A stretch of DNA of 51,647 nt. It comes from Bacteroidota bacterium. GTDB lineage: Bacteria > Bacteroidota > Ignavibacteria > Ignavibacteriales > Ignavibacteriaceae. Both the position numbers and the translations under genes were made by a program. The stretch lies in the NCBI GenBank assembly GCA_021813585.1, contig JAKAJV010000089.1, positions 1 through 51,647 of the forward strand, read 5' to 3'. The stretch's first letter is position 1, and each line of letters opens with the position of its first letter. Of this stretch, positions 36,425-45,396 are shown one piece after another. The notes under the pieces are model-generated. The model searched no databases and was not told the origin of the DNA. It saw only the letters and a program-made list of their open reading frames with translations.

Positions 36425-36910
36425 ATGCCCAGCATAGAAGATCAGAAAAAAGAATCTTCCGAATTACTGCAGCTAGTTAGCTTTATGATCGATAAGGAAG
36501 AATTTGGCGTAAACATTTTGTACGTTCAGGAAATTAACAGAATGTTTCAGATAACCAAAGTTCCGAACGCACCGTACTTTGTAGATGGAGTTGTAAATCT
36601 TAGAGGTCGCGTTATACCGGTAATTGATTTAAGAACAAAGCTAGGAATTGAAAGGAAAGAGCACGATAAAAATACAAGGATTGTAGTTGTAGAAGTGGCC
36701 GGTAAAACAGTTGGGTTTATAGTAGACGCAGTGAAAGAGGTTTTAAGAATACCTACCAGCATTACCGAAGCGCCGCCGGAAATTGTAACCGGAATAAATT
36801 CCGAGTTTATTATGGCCGTTGCAAAACTTGAAGACAGGCTTATTACTTTAATTGATCTGGAGAAAATTTTATCGGGGAATGAAAAGCAAAAATTAAAAGA
36901 AGTAGCATGA
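36425..36910 (+). CDS. cheW: Chemotaxis coupling protein CheW (copy 1)
   Basis: The 161-aa protein spans the whole CheW domain: LQLVSFMIDKEEFGVNILYV, QEINRM, VPNAPYFVDGVVNLRGRVIP VIDLR and LITLIDLEKIL. CheW bridges chemoreceptors and the kinase CheA at the cytoplasmic face of receptor arrays. TTAGGAG gives a good ribosome site. It is 31 bases upstream of a chemoreceptor gene and closely resembles the second CheW at 46628. No cheA, cheY, cheR or cheB occurs in the window. Confidence 0.95.
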   Translation: MPSIEDQKKESSELLQLVSFMIDKEEFGVNILYVQEINRMFQITKVPNAPYFVDGVVNLRGRVIPVIDLRTKLGIERKEHDKNTRIVVVEVAGKTVGFIVDAVKEVLRIPTSITEAPPEIVTGINSEFIMAVAKLEDRLITLIDLEKILSGNEKQKLKEVA

Positions 36911-36941
36911 TTTAATTTATTTTTAGGTAAGGAGAAGCTTA

Positions 36942-39089
36942 ATGGTTAGTTGGTTTAATAATATCAAGGTAAAGAGGAAACTTTTATTAATTTTTTCGCT
37001 GCTCATTATTTTATCCGCAGCAATAGGATACGTAGGCATATTGAATTTAGACAGAATCTCTGCCGCGGATACGGAACTGTATAACAAGGTTACGGTGCCT
37101 ATCGCGCGGCTTGATGCGGTCTTAACAAACTTCCAGCAGGTAAAATCGTTATTGAGGGATATGCTGTTAAACCGCAATCCTTCGGCGGTTGCTGATAAGA
37201 TAAATCAGCGCAAGGCTGCCTCGGATATTATATCGGGCGCTTCGGCTGATTTTGAAAAGACGATCACCTCGGATGAAGATAAGGGATTATTTTCAGAATT
37301 TCAAAACAACAGGCAGATTCTGCTGGACAGAATAACAAAATTTGAAAGTATGGTACAATCCGGCGACAGTATAAATTCTCTGCCCTATCTTAACGGAGAC
37401 GTTGAAACTGCGATAAATAAAGAAGGCTCAGTCATCCGGGAAATGATGAACAACAAAATTAAAGAGGGGGAACAAATTGCAGCGTACAATTCATCGCTTG
37501 CCGGTAAATCCGCCGGATTTATGCTGACAGTAATAGCGGCAGGACTATTAGCCGCTTTAATTTTTTCATTCATGTTGTATAAGGCGATAGTCAATCCGCT
37601 AGAAAGTGCAGTAGATTTAATTAAGGAAATGGGAAACGGCCACTTGAAGAAAAGATTGAAATTGCAAAGGGCAGACGAGTTCGGCGCAATGGCTTCTGCA
37701 ATGGACAGCTTTGCAGACCATCTCCAGTTCAACATAGTCGGGAATATGAAAAAGATATCGGAGGGTGATTTTGAATTTAATATCTCCGCTAAAGATGAGA
37801 AAGATGAAATAACTCCCGCACTGAACGGTATAGCCTCTTCGCTTAGGGAATTAAAAAAGGAAACCGACCTGATGACCGAAGCCTTTTCCGAAGGGAAAAC
37901 CGATTACCGTGGAGACGCAGGCAAATTTAAAGGCGGATACAAGGAAATAGTTGAGGAGTTTAATAATACTGTTGGCCATATTATTTCGGTTGTAAGAGAC
38001 GGCTACGAAATAATGAAGAGACTGACCGAAGGTGATTTGACGGCAAGGATGGAAAAGGAATACAAGGGAAATTATAACTGGTATAAGACCTATATAAATA
38101 ATCTCGGAGAATCGTTATTAAAGTTAGTCTCAGAAATATCGGACGCAATAGCAGCAGCTTCAAGCGCATCCGGCGAAATCTCATCCAGCACCGAAGAAAT
38201 GTCTGCCGGCGCCCAGGAACAGAGCCAGCAGACAACCGAAGTTGCAGGCGCTGTGGAAGAAATGACGAAGACGATTTTGGAGACATCGAGGAACGCCGGT
38301 CTTGCAACCGAGTCATCCAAGAAATACGGCAGCATTGCAAGGGAAGGCGGAAGGGTTGTTAACGAAACTATTAGCGGAATGAATAAGATAGCCGATGTTG
38401 TTAAGCGCTCGGCGGGAACCGTGCAGCAGCTGGGAAACAGCAGTGAGCAGATTGGCGAGATTATACAAGTTATTGACGACATAGCCGACCAGACCAACTT
38501 ACTGGCACTAAATGCGGCTATTGAGGCGGCACGCGCTGGCGAGCAGGGGCGCGGCTTTGCAGTTGTTGCCGACGAGGTAAGGAAGCTTGCCGAAAGAACT
38601 ACAAAAGCCACCAAGGAAATTGCAACGATGATAAAGCAGATTCAAAAGGATACCGAGGGTGCAGTTGTCTCTATGGAAGAAGGTACGAAGGAAGTTGAAA
38701 AAGGCAGACAGCTTGCAGACAAAGCGGGTGTAAGCCTTAAGCAAATTATAGACGGCGCCGAGAATGTTGTGGATATTATTACACAGGTAGCTGCGGCTAG
38801 CGAAGAACAGTCCAAGGCCTCCGAAGAAATAAGCAAGAACATAGAAGCGATAAGCAGCGTAACGCAGCAAAGCGCGGCCGGCATAGAGCAAATTGCCAAA
38901 GCTGCCGAGGATCTTAACAAGCTTACAAACAATCTAGACCAACTGATCGCACAGTTCGAGATAAACGGCAAAAGGCAAGCAGTGGGTAAAGAAGCAGTAA
39001 GCAATGCTTTACACTCCCAGCCCCGCAAAGCGGAAAAGGGAAAATCATACGCCAGGCGAAGCGGGCATTTGACTGCGGATAATACGTAA
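36942..39089 (+). CDS. Methyl-accepting chemotaxis protein (copy 1, 715 aa)
   Basis: A membrane helix near residues 11-30 and a second near 187-210 enclose a helical four-helix-bundle type ligand domain. HAMP follows (about 210-265), then what look like two more HAMP-like units (to about 400, each with a GD(F/L)-type turn such as EGDFEFNIS and EGDLTARME). The signalling domain runs to about 680 with the conserved hairpin tip [20 protein letters not shown]. No CheR/CheB-tethering pentapeptide ends the protein; instead it finishes with a basic tail containing [11 protein letters not shown]. The ligand is unknown. The receptor transmits to CheA through CheW, encoded next to it. Confidence 0.94.
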   Translation: MVSWFNNIKVKRKLLLIFSLLIILSAAIGYVGILNLDRISAADTELYNKVTVPIARLDAVLTNFQQVKSLLRDMLLNRNPSAVADKINQRKAASDIISGASADFEKTITSDEDKGLFSEFQNNRQILLDRITKFESMVQSGDSINSLPYLNGDVETAINKEGSVIREMMNNKIKEGEQIAAYNSSLAGKSAGFMLTVIAAGLLAALIFSFMLYKAIVNPLESAVDLIKEMGNGHLKKRLKLQRADEFGAMASAMDSFADHLQFNIVGNMKKISEGDFEFNISAKDEKDEITPALNGIASSLRELKKETDLMTEAFSEGKTDYRGDAGKFKGGYKEIVEEFNNTVGHIISVVRDGYEIMKRLTEGDLTARMEKEYKGNYNWYKTYINNLGESLLKLVSEISDAIAAASSASGEISSSTEEMSAGAQEQSQQTTEVAGAVEEMTKTILETSRNAGLATESSKKYGSIAREGGRVVNETISGMNKIADVVKRSAGTVQQLGNSSEQIGEIIQVIDDIADQTNLLALNAAIEAARAGEQGRGFAVVADEVRKLAERTTKATKEIATMIKQIQKDTEGAVVSMEEGTKEVEKGRQLADKAGVSLKQIIDGAENVVDIITQVAAASEEQSKASEEISKNIEAISSVTQQSAAGIEQIAKAAEDLNKLTNNLDQLIAQFEINGKRQAVGKEAVSNALHSQPRKAEKGKSYARRSGHLTADNT

Positions 39090-39134
39090 TGCATTATTTT
39101 AATTTTAATGTGCGATGCAAGAGCATCTCAAAAA

Positions 39135-39312
39135 CAGCCTCACAAATTACTAACTCATGTTATGCAGGAATACATTTTGATGTCCTCATTGTCATTCCCA
39201 CGAAAGTGGGAATCCATTTTTTATCATATTTTCGCATCTTGGATACCCGCTTTCGCGGGTATGACACTCAAGCTTTATAATTTTGCGTAACATGAGTTAC
39301 TAAGTGAGGCTG
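39135..39312. mobile_element. MITE-like element: terminal inverted repeats enclosing two REP-type hairpins
   Basis: The ends are inverted copies. The left end has CAGCCTCAC plus TAACTCATGTTATGC, and the right end reads as the reverse complement of CAGCCTCAC plus TAACTCATGTTACGC with a slightly different spacer. Inside are two hairpins, ATTCCCACGAAAGTGGGAAT (about 39193-39212) and ATACCCGCTTTCGCGGGTAT (about 39243-39262), themselves inverted copies of each other. There is no transposase frame, so it would be non-autonomous. No obvious target-site duplication was identified. Confidence 0.7.
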
Positions 39313-39320
39313 AATTTTAT

Positions 39321-39450
39321 TGGCCCCTCCTAAATCCTCCCTACCTGCCGCACCTGTCTACCGATAGGTAGAGGCAAGCCCTAAAGGCAGGACTTTAAAA
39401 ACTCCGACCGAGTATTTTTCTCTTCCCCTTTGGGGTAGATGGAGGGGGCA
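39321..39450. repeat. Palindrome-rich intergenic repeat unit
   Basis: It is bounded by TGGCCCCTCC and the near-complement GGAGGGGGCA. Inside are CCTGCC ... GGCAGG arms around the hairpin TCTACC-GATA-GGTAGA, and CCCC-TTT-GGGG near the right end. It follows the MITE-like element after eight bases. It resembles intergenic repeats of Bacteroidota-type genomes by eye only. Confidence 0.5.
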
Positions 39451-39709
39451 TTTATTTTACCGATTGAAAAAAATTATGTTGGCATTAGCCGGATAAATGA
39501 ATAAATTGCTTTAAGAAAAGAATTAATTAAATTCTTTTATTGGTGTTCTGTTAATTACAATTAAAGTTTTTAACAAAAAGAATAAATCATCTTCAAATAA
39601 TTCAGGGAAAAATATCTTCATAAGCAACAGGGAGAAAAAATAATGTAACAAATAGATTATCCTTTTCGTCATTTAATTTGTTTGGCGCCTTTCAAAACAA
39701 ATAACCTTC

Positions 39710-39766
39710 TTTAATAATTACTAAAAGCGGTAATTATTAAAAGCAGCCGGAATTTTATTTCCGGCA
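39710..39766 (+). promoter_or_regulatory. Two strong hairpins upstream of the beta-barrel gene
   Basis: TTTAATAATTACT (39710-39722) pairs with GGTAATTATTAAA (39729-39741) over a 6-base loop with one G-U pair. GCCGGAA (39746-39752) pairs with TTCCGGC (39759-39765). They lie about 95-150 bases before the start at 39859. They may terminate read-through or form a structured leader; the sequence does not match a riboswitch class that I recognise. Confidence 0.45.
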
Positions 39767-39858
39767 ATTCACACCGGTTGTTAATTATTAATGTACGCAT
39801 AGCCGGGGGACTCTAAAGTGTTCAGTTAATAATGTTCAATAATACAAAGGGAAAAAAA

Positions 39859-41235
39859 ATGAAACGATATAACTTCTTGCTAGTAATCTTTACATCAATT
39901 CTTACAATTAATATTTACGCTCAAAATTATGGATTGGATAATGCCGATCCGTCGGTGTTTACAAAGTACCGGGTGCCCGATACAGATTTAAGATCGCTGT
40001 GGTTTAATACCAGCTTAAATTTAAATACAAACAAACAAAACTATCTTTCCGATTACGCTAGATCGAGCCAGTACAATTCCAGCTTCACATATAACTTAAA
40101 TCCTTATTATTATTTATTACAGGAATCAGACAGCCGCTATTTAAACTTTAATGCAAACATCAATAGCTTATACAACTACTATTATACGGAAGATCAATCG
40201 TCGTTTAATCAGTATGTAAACAACGCTAAACGAAACGGATATTCTGCATATATAACTCTAAGCTTTACCGACAATAATTATAAAGACAAAGGCAACGCAT
40301 TCTACTCAATTGCGTCAACAGTCCAGGTAAATATGTCTGACCAAAAAAGCAGTCAAAATGATAACGGGAAGAGCACATCAACATACAGCAGTAACAAAAC
40401 ACAGAGCTACGACTTTTCTTTCGGAATAGGCATAGGCAAGATGAGGAACGTTACGCCGGTGGTTTCTGCAATACGGTTCCAGGAAAGGCTTAAACAGGTT
40501 AACCTGTTAAATACCGATCTAAGCGATAAGACAATTGAAGACCTTGCCCAGCAGTTTTCCAGGCAGAATTATTACGCACGGGTGCATGTAAGGCCGGATA
40601 AATATTTTTGGCAGGGAATTGAAAATATACTTACGAACGACGGAGTTTCAATGAGCGGATTAAATATGTATGCCGATGCATACCTAAGGGAAACTACAAA
40701 TGAGATTAGATTCCTAAGGCAGGAAGGATTTATGACGGGCATAAACATTCAATTTAATTACCAGAAAAATTATGCGGCTTCTGGTAATTATTACCTTTTC
40801 CCGGAACAATTTTTTACAATGGGGAATGTCTATCTAACTTATAGTCACCAGTTGAATTTAAATTCGCAGGTAAATTTTGATGTTTCCGTAAGCGGAGGAC
40901 CAAACGTTTTGGCAAAGCCGGGCATATGGCAGAAGTATCTATTGACAGCTGATGCAGGCTACAATTATGAACTAACCGACAGGCTTGTTGCTTCACTTAA
41001 AGATGGTTTTAGCTGGAATTATCAAAAAGGAGATAATTTTTACAGATATTTGGAAAACGATATGAACTTAAGCTTTAATTATTTTATTGAGGACGATATT
41101 TCTTTAAACGCGACTTACCAATGGTCTTATCTTGATGCAAGAACCATTTTTATGAGTAATATAGACAACCATAGTACTAACTCAGTAAGTGTAGGGTTAA
41201 CGTATTATATAGACAGGGGAATGCTGATTAGATAA
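39859..41235 (+). CDS. Secreted, probable outer-membrane beta-barrel protein of unknown function (458 aa)
   Basis: I chose the ATG at 39859 over an in-frame ATG at 39832, because AAAGGG lies just before it and it starts a classical signal peptide (MKRYNFLLVIFTSILTINI, cleavage probably after YAQ). The mature protein is rich in Tyr, Asn, Ser and alternating aromatic/polar stretches (such as SSFTYNLNPYYYLL and VSVGLTYYIDRGML), the look of transmembrane beta-strands, and it ends in a strand-like segment. I recognise no named family. It is flanked by chemotaxis and sensor genes but separated from both by long gaps, so it is probably transcribed alone. Function is unknown; a porin-like or surface-anchoring role is only a possibility. 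Confidence 0.75.
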   Translation: MKRYNFLLVIFTSILTINIYAQNYGLDNADPSVFTKYRVPDTDLRSLWFNTSLNLNTNKQNYLSDYARSSQYNSSFTYNLNPYYYLLQESDSRYLNFNANINSLYNYYYTEDQSSFNQYVNNAKRNGYSAYITLSFTDNNYKDKGNAFYSIASTVQVNMSDQKSSQNDNGKSTSTYSSNKTQSYDFSFGIGIGKMRNVTPVVSAIRFQERLKQVNLLNTDLSDKTIEDLAQQFSRQNYYARVHVRPDKYFWQGIENILTNDGVSMSGLNMYADAYLRETTNEIRFLRQEGFMTGINIQFNYQKNYAASGNYYLFPEQFFTMGNVYLTYSHQLNLNSQVNFDVSVSGGPNVLAKPGIWQKYLLTADAGYNYELTDRLVASLKDGFSWNYQKGDNFYRYLENDMNLSFNYFIEDDISLNATYQWSYLDARTIFMSNIDNHSTNSVSVGLTYYIDRGMLIR

Positions 41236-41246
41236 AAAATTTTTTA

Positions 41247-41291
41247 CAGCCGGCGGTAAACAGCCAGATAAAATTTTTACACCGCCGGCTG
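41247..41291. terminator. GC-rich hairpin after the beta-barrel gene
   Basis: CAGCCGGCGGT (41247-41257) pairs perfectly with ACCGCCGGCTG (41281-41291) around a 23-base A/T-rich loop. It starts 11 bases after the stop codon. The T-tract lies on the left side rather than the right, so on the + strand it is not a classical intrinsic terminator. Confidence 0.55.
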
Positions 41292-41547
41292 CCTGCCAAA
41301 TAATAGAAGTACCGTAGATACGAAATAAAAAATAATTTTTGATAGATATGCCTGCAATAAATTAAGAAGGATTAGCTGATTTATTTTGTATGAAATATTT
41401 TATAAGTTGAATAGCAGTTAGTAATATTTTGGCCGAAAATAGATGGGTACTAGTACTATTTCAAGTTCAATATCTATTAATGAGCAGCAATGCTTTAAGG
41501 GGGAATGAAATCAATTAACTTCCAGATAAAAATATCATTAAAGTTTA

Positions 41548-41667
41548 ATGAAGAATAAGCTGATAAAAGAATACCTGCATAAAATTCAAAAGGCTAACAA
41601 GGAACTGCCGAAGAAAGAAGCTTTCAAAGATTTGCTTAACAGGCTTCCTATAAATTCATCTCGTTAA
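41548..41667 (+). CDS. Doubtful 39-codon ORF or gene remnant
   Basis: ATG at 41548 opens a short, strongly basic helical peptide (MKNKLIKEYLHKIQKANKEL and onward) ending at TAA 41665-41667. The composition looks more protein-like than the surrounding AT-rich DNA, with a plausible amphipathic pattern, but there is no convincing ribosome site. It could be a small gene or the start of a decayed larger one. No function can be given. Confidence 0.25.
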   Translation: MKNKLIKEYLHKIQKANKELPKKEAFKDLLNRLPINSSR

Positions 41668-41901
41668 AGTATTTACAAATAATAAAAAAATAGTTAACTT
41701 AAAACAGCTTAAAGCTTATAAAATATTTTTCAAAATAAAATTAGATAGGGCGAATCTTAAATAGGCAGTATTAAATAAGTCTGCCGAGTGTACTCTAAAA
41801 ATTCATCCGGGGAAAAAGTATTTAACGCAGCATTTCGAAATTAGGGTAAATCATAATCCTGAGATAGCTATTATTAAATCTTATAATAATTAATTATATA
41901 A

Positions 41902-44499
41902 ATGGGTATAATGAGGAAAAGAAATTTATTTTTTGGTGTGGTAATAGCGCTGTCCCTCGCCTTCTTTTATATACGGTATAACATTTTCGTTACATCGGAA
42001 GAAAAAATAATTGGTGAGTTCAATAAGTATCAACTATACATCGCCAAGGATGTAAGCAGCGATATAAGCGATTACTTTAACGATTTGTATTCCGCAGATT
42101 ATAAAATAGTTGGTATAGAAGGGAGTGCCAATCTAAGAAATAAAGAGACACTTAAAAGGATGTTAAAATATTTGTCCGACTATTATGTAGAATCGATAGC
42201 TCTTTATAATAGTAGCGGCATTTTAATAGCAACATCGGATTCGTCTTATTTTAAAGGCAGCTTAGATAACAGTATTACAAACAGCAGGCAGTTACCCGGG
42301 TATTTTGTATCGAGGAAAATTAATGATTATAAAGAAAGCGCGGCAACAAATTATTTTAATTTGATTGCACCTGCCGGCCGGTTAAACAAAAATGGGGTAG
42401 CACAACAAAGGCCTGCATACTGGATAGATTATAGAATTAACTCATTAAAATTCTTCCAATATCAAATAAGAAAAAACGGGCTGCTCAACTCATCTCAAAC
42501 AATATGGATAATCGACAATAATGGATATGTTATTTTCCAGCAGGATCACCCGGAAATGACGCATAAAAATTTTTACGATATGAACAATGAATGCCTAAAT
42601 TGTCATTCAAGCAATTCTTATTTAACCGAGATTAAGAATATTCCGGAAGGCTCGTTTAAGTACGACTTAAAAAATTCTAAAGGCAAGACAGCATCGTTTA
42701 CTACTTTAAATTTAGGCAGTTATAAATGGAAGATTGTTATATCAACAGAGAGCGGAGAGGTTTCGCATTTTATAATCTTTAACGGAATAAAAACCTTTTT
42801 ACTTTTTACAGTCTTTCTGACCATTTTAATACTTTTTTCTTTTTATATCGTTAAGCTTGATCATAAGCAGGCCAATTACGGTATAGAGCTGAAACATCTC
42901 AATGAAAAAAATAAGCTTCTGCAGAAAATTGCCCAGAACGAGGAACGATATAGACAGTTGGTTGAAAATTCGCCCGACGTAATAGGAATAATACAGGACG
43001 GGAAAATTGTTTTTATAAATAAAGCAGGGATTGAAATAATTAATGCGAAGTATGAATCCGAAATTTTAGGTAAAGACTATAATAGTTTTTTAACCCTGGC
43101 AGGATTAGCTGATTCTGCTGAAAAAATGAAGACGATCTTCAGCTATTCTTCTCCTCAAGTATATGAAGCCGTTATAAGATCAATCGATGGAGAACTAATT
43201 AGTGTAGAAGTAATTTCACTTAGTATTATGTATAAAGAAAAGCCTGCCGTTCAATTTATGGCTAAAAATATTACCGAACGCAAGCAAGCCGAAGAAAAAA
43301 TAAACTTGCTGGCACAGGCAATAAAAAGCACGGGAGAGGGCATAAGCATTACCGATCTTGACAACAATATTCTTTATGTGAATGATTCATTCCTCAGTAT
43401 GTTCGGGTATAGAGAGGAAGAGTTAATTGGCAGGCACATCTCAATTGTTCGATCTGAAAATAATCCAGAACCTTTTATTGAAGAGGTAAGAATATCAACT
43501 ATTAAACGCGGTTGGTCGGGTGAATTGATAAATAAGAAAAAAGACGGGACGGAATTCCCTATTTATCTGAATACATCATCGGTAATAGATGAACAGGGAA
43601 AACCTTATGCCCTGGTAGGGATAACGCGCGATATTACGGAACGGAAATTAGCTGAGGAAAAATTGATGGCTTACAGGGAAAACCTGGAGAACCTTGTTAA
43701 CGAAAGAACCAGAGAGCTTAACATTACAAACCTTAAACTGCAGCAGGAAATAAGAAAGCAGAAAGAATTTGAAATGATCCTCAAGGAATCCCTAGACAAA
43801 GAGAAGGAATTGAACGAGCTAAAGACCAGATTTATTTCTACTACATCGCACGAGTTCAGAACGCCGCTTACCTCAATTCTTTCTTCTGCGGAATTGATAC
43901 AGAGGTATGAAAGCAAATGGAGCCGGGAAAAAATAAATGAGCATCTGAACAGGATTAAATATTCGGTGGATTACCTAACAGGATTGCTTGACGACATTCT
44001 TACAATAAGCAGAACCGAGACCGGAAAGATAAAGTACGAACCGCAGACAACCGACCTGTATCTGCTCTGTGAAGAGAGTATTCAACATGCGAAAGTTCAT
44101 TCAAGCATGATGCATAAATTTATTTTCAACTACGGATTAAAAGACAGGCTCTTTAACCTGGATTCCAAGCTTATCAAATACATACTTATAAATCTGCTTT
44201 CAAACGCATTTAAATATTCTCCCGGAGGCGGAATGGTAGAACTGGGAGTTTCGGAAGAGGACTCCCGGCTTATTTTTAAGATACGCGATGAAGGCATCGG
44301 CATTCCGGAAGCCGATATGAAATATTTATTTGAGCCTTTCCACCGCGGCGCCAATGTTAATAATATACCCGGTACAGGGCTGGGGTTGTCAATAGTTAAA
44401 AAGGCGGTAGAGTTTCATTTGGGAAAAATAAATTGCGAGACAACCGAGAATGGGGGAACAAATTTTATAATAGCAATTCCATCGGGCAGGAAAAAATGA
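41902..44499 (+). CDS. Membrane histidine kinase with periplasmic c-type haem motif and two PAS domains (865 aa)
   Basis: An N-terminal membrane helix (about 8-26) and a second (about 296-320) enclose a ~270-residue periplasmic domain. That domain contains CLNCH at residues 231-235, a CXXCH motif that would bind haem covalently after export. Two PAS domains follow (about 348-460 and 470-585), then a coiled coil, HisKA with TTSHEFRTPLTSIL (His650), and an ATPase domain with LINLLSNAFKYS, DEGIGIP and GTGLGLSIVKKA. The kinase would report redox state, or a gas binding the haem iron, to its response regulator. The LytTR regulator overlaps its stop by four bases (ATGA) and is the obvious partner. 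Kinase identity is firm; haem attachment is inferred from one motif. Confidence 0.88.
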   Translation: MGIMRKRNLFFGVVIALSLAFFYIRYNIFVTSEEKIIGEFNKYQLYIAKDVSSDISDYFNDLYSADYKIVGIEGSANLRNKETLKRMLKYLSDYYVESIALYNSSGILIATSDSSYFKGSLDNSITNSRQLPGYFVSRKINDYKESAATNYFNLIAPAGRLNKNGVAQQRPAYWIDYRINSLKFFQYQIRKNGLLNSSQTIWIIDNNGYVIFQQDHPEMTHKNFYDMNNECLNCHSSNSYLTEIKNIPEGSFKYDLKNSKGKTASFTTLNLGSYKWKIVISTESGEVSHFIIFNGIKTFLLFTVFLTILILFSFYIVKLDHKQANYGIELKHLNEKNKLLQKIAQNEERYRQLVENSPDVIGIIQDGKIVFINKAGIEIINAKYESEILGKDYNSFLTLAGLADSAEKMKTIFSYSSPQVYEAVIRSIDGELISVEVISLSIMYKEKPAVQFMAKNITERKQAEEKINLLAQAIKSTGEGISITDLDNNILYVNDSFLSMFGYREEELIGRHISIVRSENNPEPFIEEVRISTIKRGWSGELINKKKDGTEFPIYLNTSSVIDEQGKPYALVGITRDITERKLAEEKLMAYRENLENLVNERTRELNITNLKLQQEIRKQKEFEMILKESLDKEKELNELKTRFISTTSHEFRTPLTSILSSAELIQRYESKWSREKINEHLNRIKYSVDYLTGLLDDILTISRTETGKIKYEPQTTDLYLLCEESIQHAKVHSSMMHKFIFNYGLKDRLFNLDSKLIKYILINLLSNAFKYSPGGGMVELGVSEEDSRLIFKIRDEGIGIPEADMKYLFEPFHRGANVNNIPGTGLGLSIVKKAVEFHLGKINCETTENGGTNFIIAIPSGRKK

Positions 44500-45257
44500 C
44501 AAAGAGCATACTGGTAATTGAAGATGATCTGAATATAATAGCCAATATAAAAGCGCTGCTGGAAGAAGAGGGGTATTTTGTGCTTACGGCATCTAACGGC
44601 GAAGAGGGGATAAAGTCGGCGAAAAATAATCTCCCCGATTTGATCATATGCGATATCCTGATGCCCCGCTGTTCAGGTTATGATGTGCTAAACGAGCTGT
44701 CGCTTTTGCCTTCAACAAGGTCTATCCCGTTTATATTTTTAACCGCAATGGCAGATAAGGATGATATAAGAAAAGGTATGCAGCTAGGAGTTGATGATTA
44801 CCTGCCGAAACCATTTAAGACAGATGACCTGCTTAAGTCAATTGAGACCCGCTTAAGACGCAAAGAAGTTTTTAAATCGGAGCCTGAGAAAAACATCGGA
44901 CAGCCGGAAGTAAAGGAATTTAATATTGACGATAAGATATTCATGAATGTAAACGGAATACCTCTTTTACTAAATATAAAGGAAATTGTTTTTATTAGTG
45001 CCGAAAACCAATATTCATCTGTTAGTACGGAAAGCGGAAAAAATTATTTGGTCAGAAAATCAGTTTCGCTGTGGGAAGAGCAGCTGCCACAAAGGAATTT
45101 CCTGCGGATTCACAGGGCAGTAATAGTTAATATGAATTATATTGAAAGGATAGAAAAGTGGTACAATTCAAGCTTATTAATTTACTTAAGGAATTTTGAA
45201 AAGCCTTTCACGGTAAGCAAAAGATACTCCGCAAAACTGAGAAAAAATATTTCCTAA
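44496..45257 (+). CDS. LytTR-family DNA-binding response regulator (253 aa)
   Basis: The ATG at 44496 overlaps the kinase stop (ATGA) and has a GGCAGG ribosome site; an upstream in-frame start would run into the kinase gene. The receiver (1-125) has Asp53 (LIICDILMP), FLTAMAD and LPKPF. A LytTR domain (about 148-250) has IVFISAENQYSSVST, FLRIHRAVIVNMNYI and the closing KRYSAKLRKNI. LytTR domains bind DNA as mostly beta structures and usually act with membrane kinases. It should be the output of the haem-motif kinase. Target promoters are unknown. Confidence 0.93.
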   Translation: MTKSILVIEDDLNIIANIKALLEEEGYFVLTASNGEEGIKSAKNNLPDLIICDILMPRCSGYDVLNELSLLPSTRSIPFIFLTAMADKDDIRKGMQLGVDDYLPKPFKTDDLLKSIETRLRRKEVFKSEPEKNIGQPEVKEFNIDDKIFMNVNGIPLLLNIKEIVFISAENQYSSVSTESGKNYLVRKSVSLWEEQLPQRNFLRIHRAVIVNMNYIERIEKWYNSSLLIYLRNFEKPFTVSKRYSAKLRKNIS

Positions 45258-45396
45258 GAAGTCAAAAGTTCTTTATTAGAAAATTCACTCCGTTAGTTTC
45301 CCGCTAACAACACAAAGAGCCCGCTAGCAACATTTTTATTAAGCCTGCCGGTTTAACGCCGAAAATATGAATTGAAAATAGAGAAGCTTTTATTTT

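Larger units (their letters stand above)
41236..41901. other. Long AT-rich intergenic region
   Basis: These 666 bases follow the beta-barrel gene. They begin with a GC-rich hairpin (41247-41291) and otherwise hold only a doubtful 39-codon frame (41548-41667) and scattered short palindromes such as GTACTAGTAC near 41447. No promoter for the haem-sensor kinase downstream was recognised with confidence. Confidence 0.5.

Noticed and set aside
38090-38614. 174-codon minus-strand frame opposite chemoreceptor copy 1
   Set aside because: It mirrors the conserved signalling domain and reappears as a similar frame opposite copy 2 (48649-49176), as expected for a shadow of conserved coding DNA; no ribosome site.
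39089-39280. 63-codon frame across the MITE-like element
   Set aside because: It is composed of inverted-repeat sequence and has no ribosome site or plausible product.
39480-39520. TTGGCAT considered the start of a sigma-54 promoter
   Set aside because: No GC/TTGC element occurs at the required 10-base spacing.
39780-39830. ACGCATAGCCGGGGG before the beta-barrel gene, considered a cyclic-di-GMP riboswitch
   Set aside because: The conserved receptor segments and tetraloop are absent; only a short resemblance was seen.
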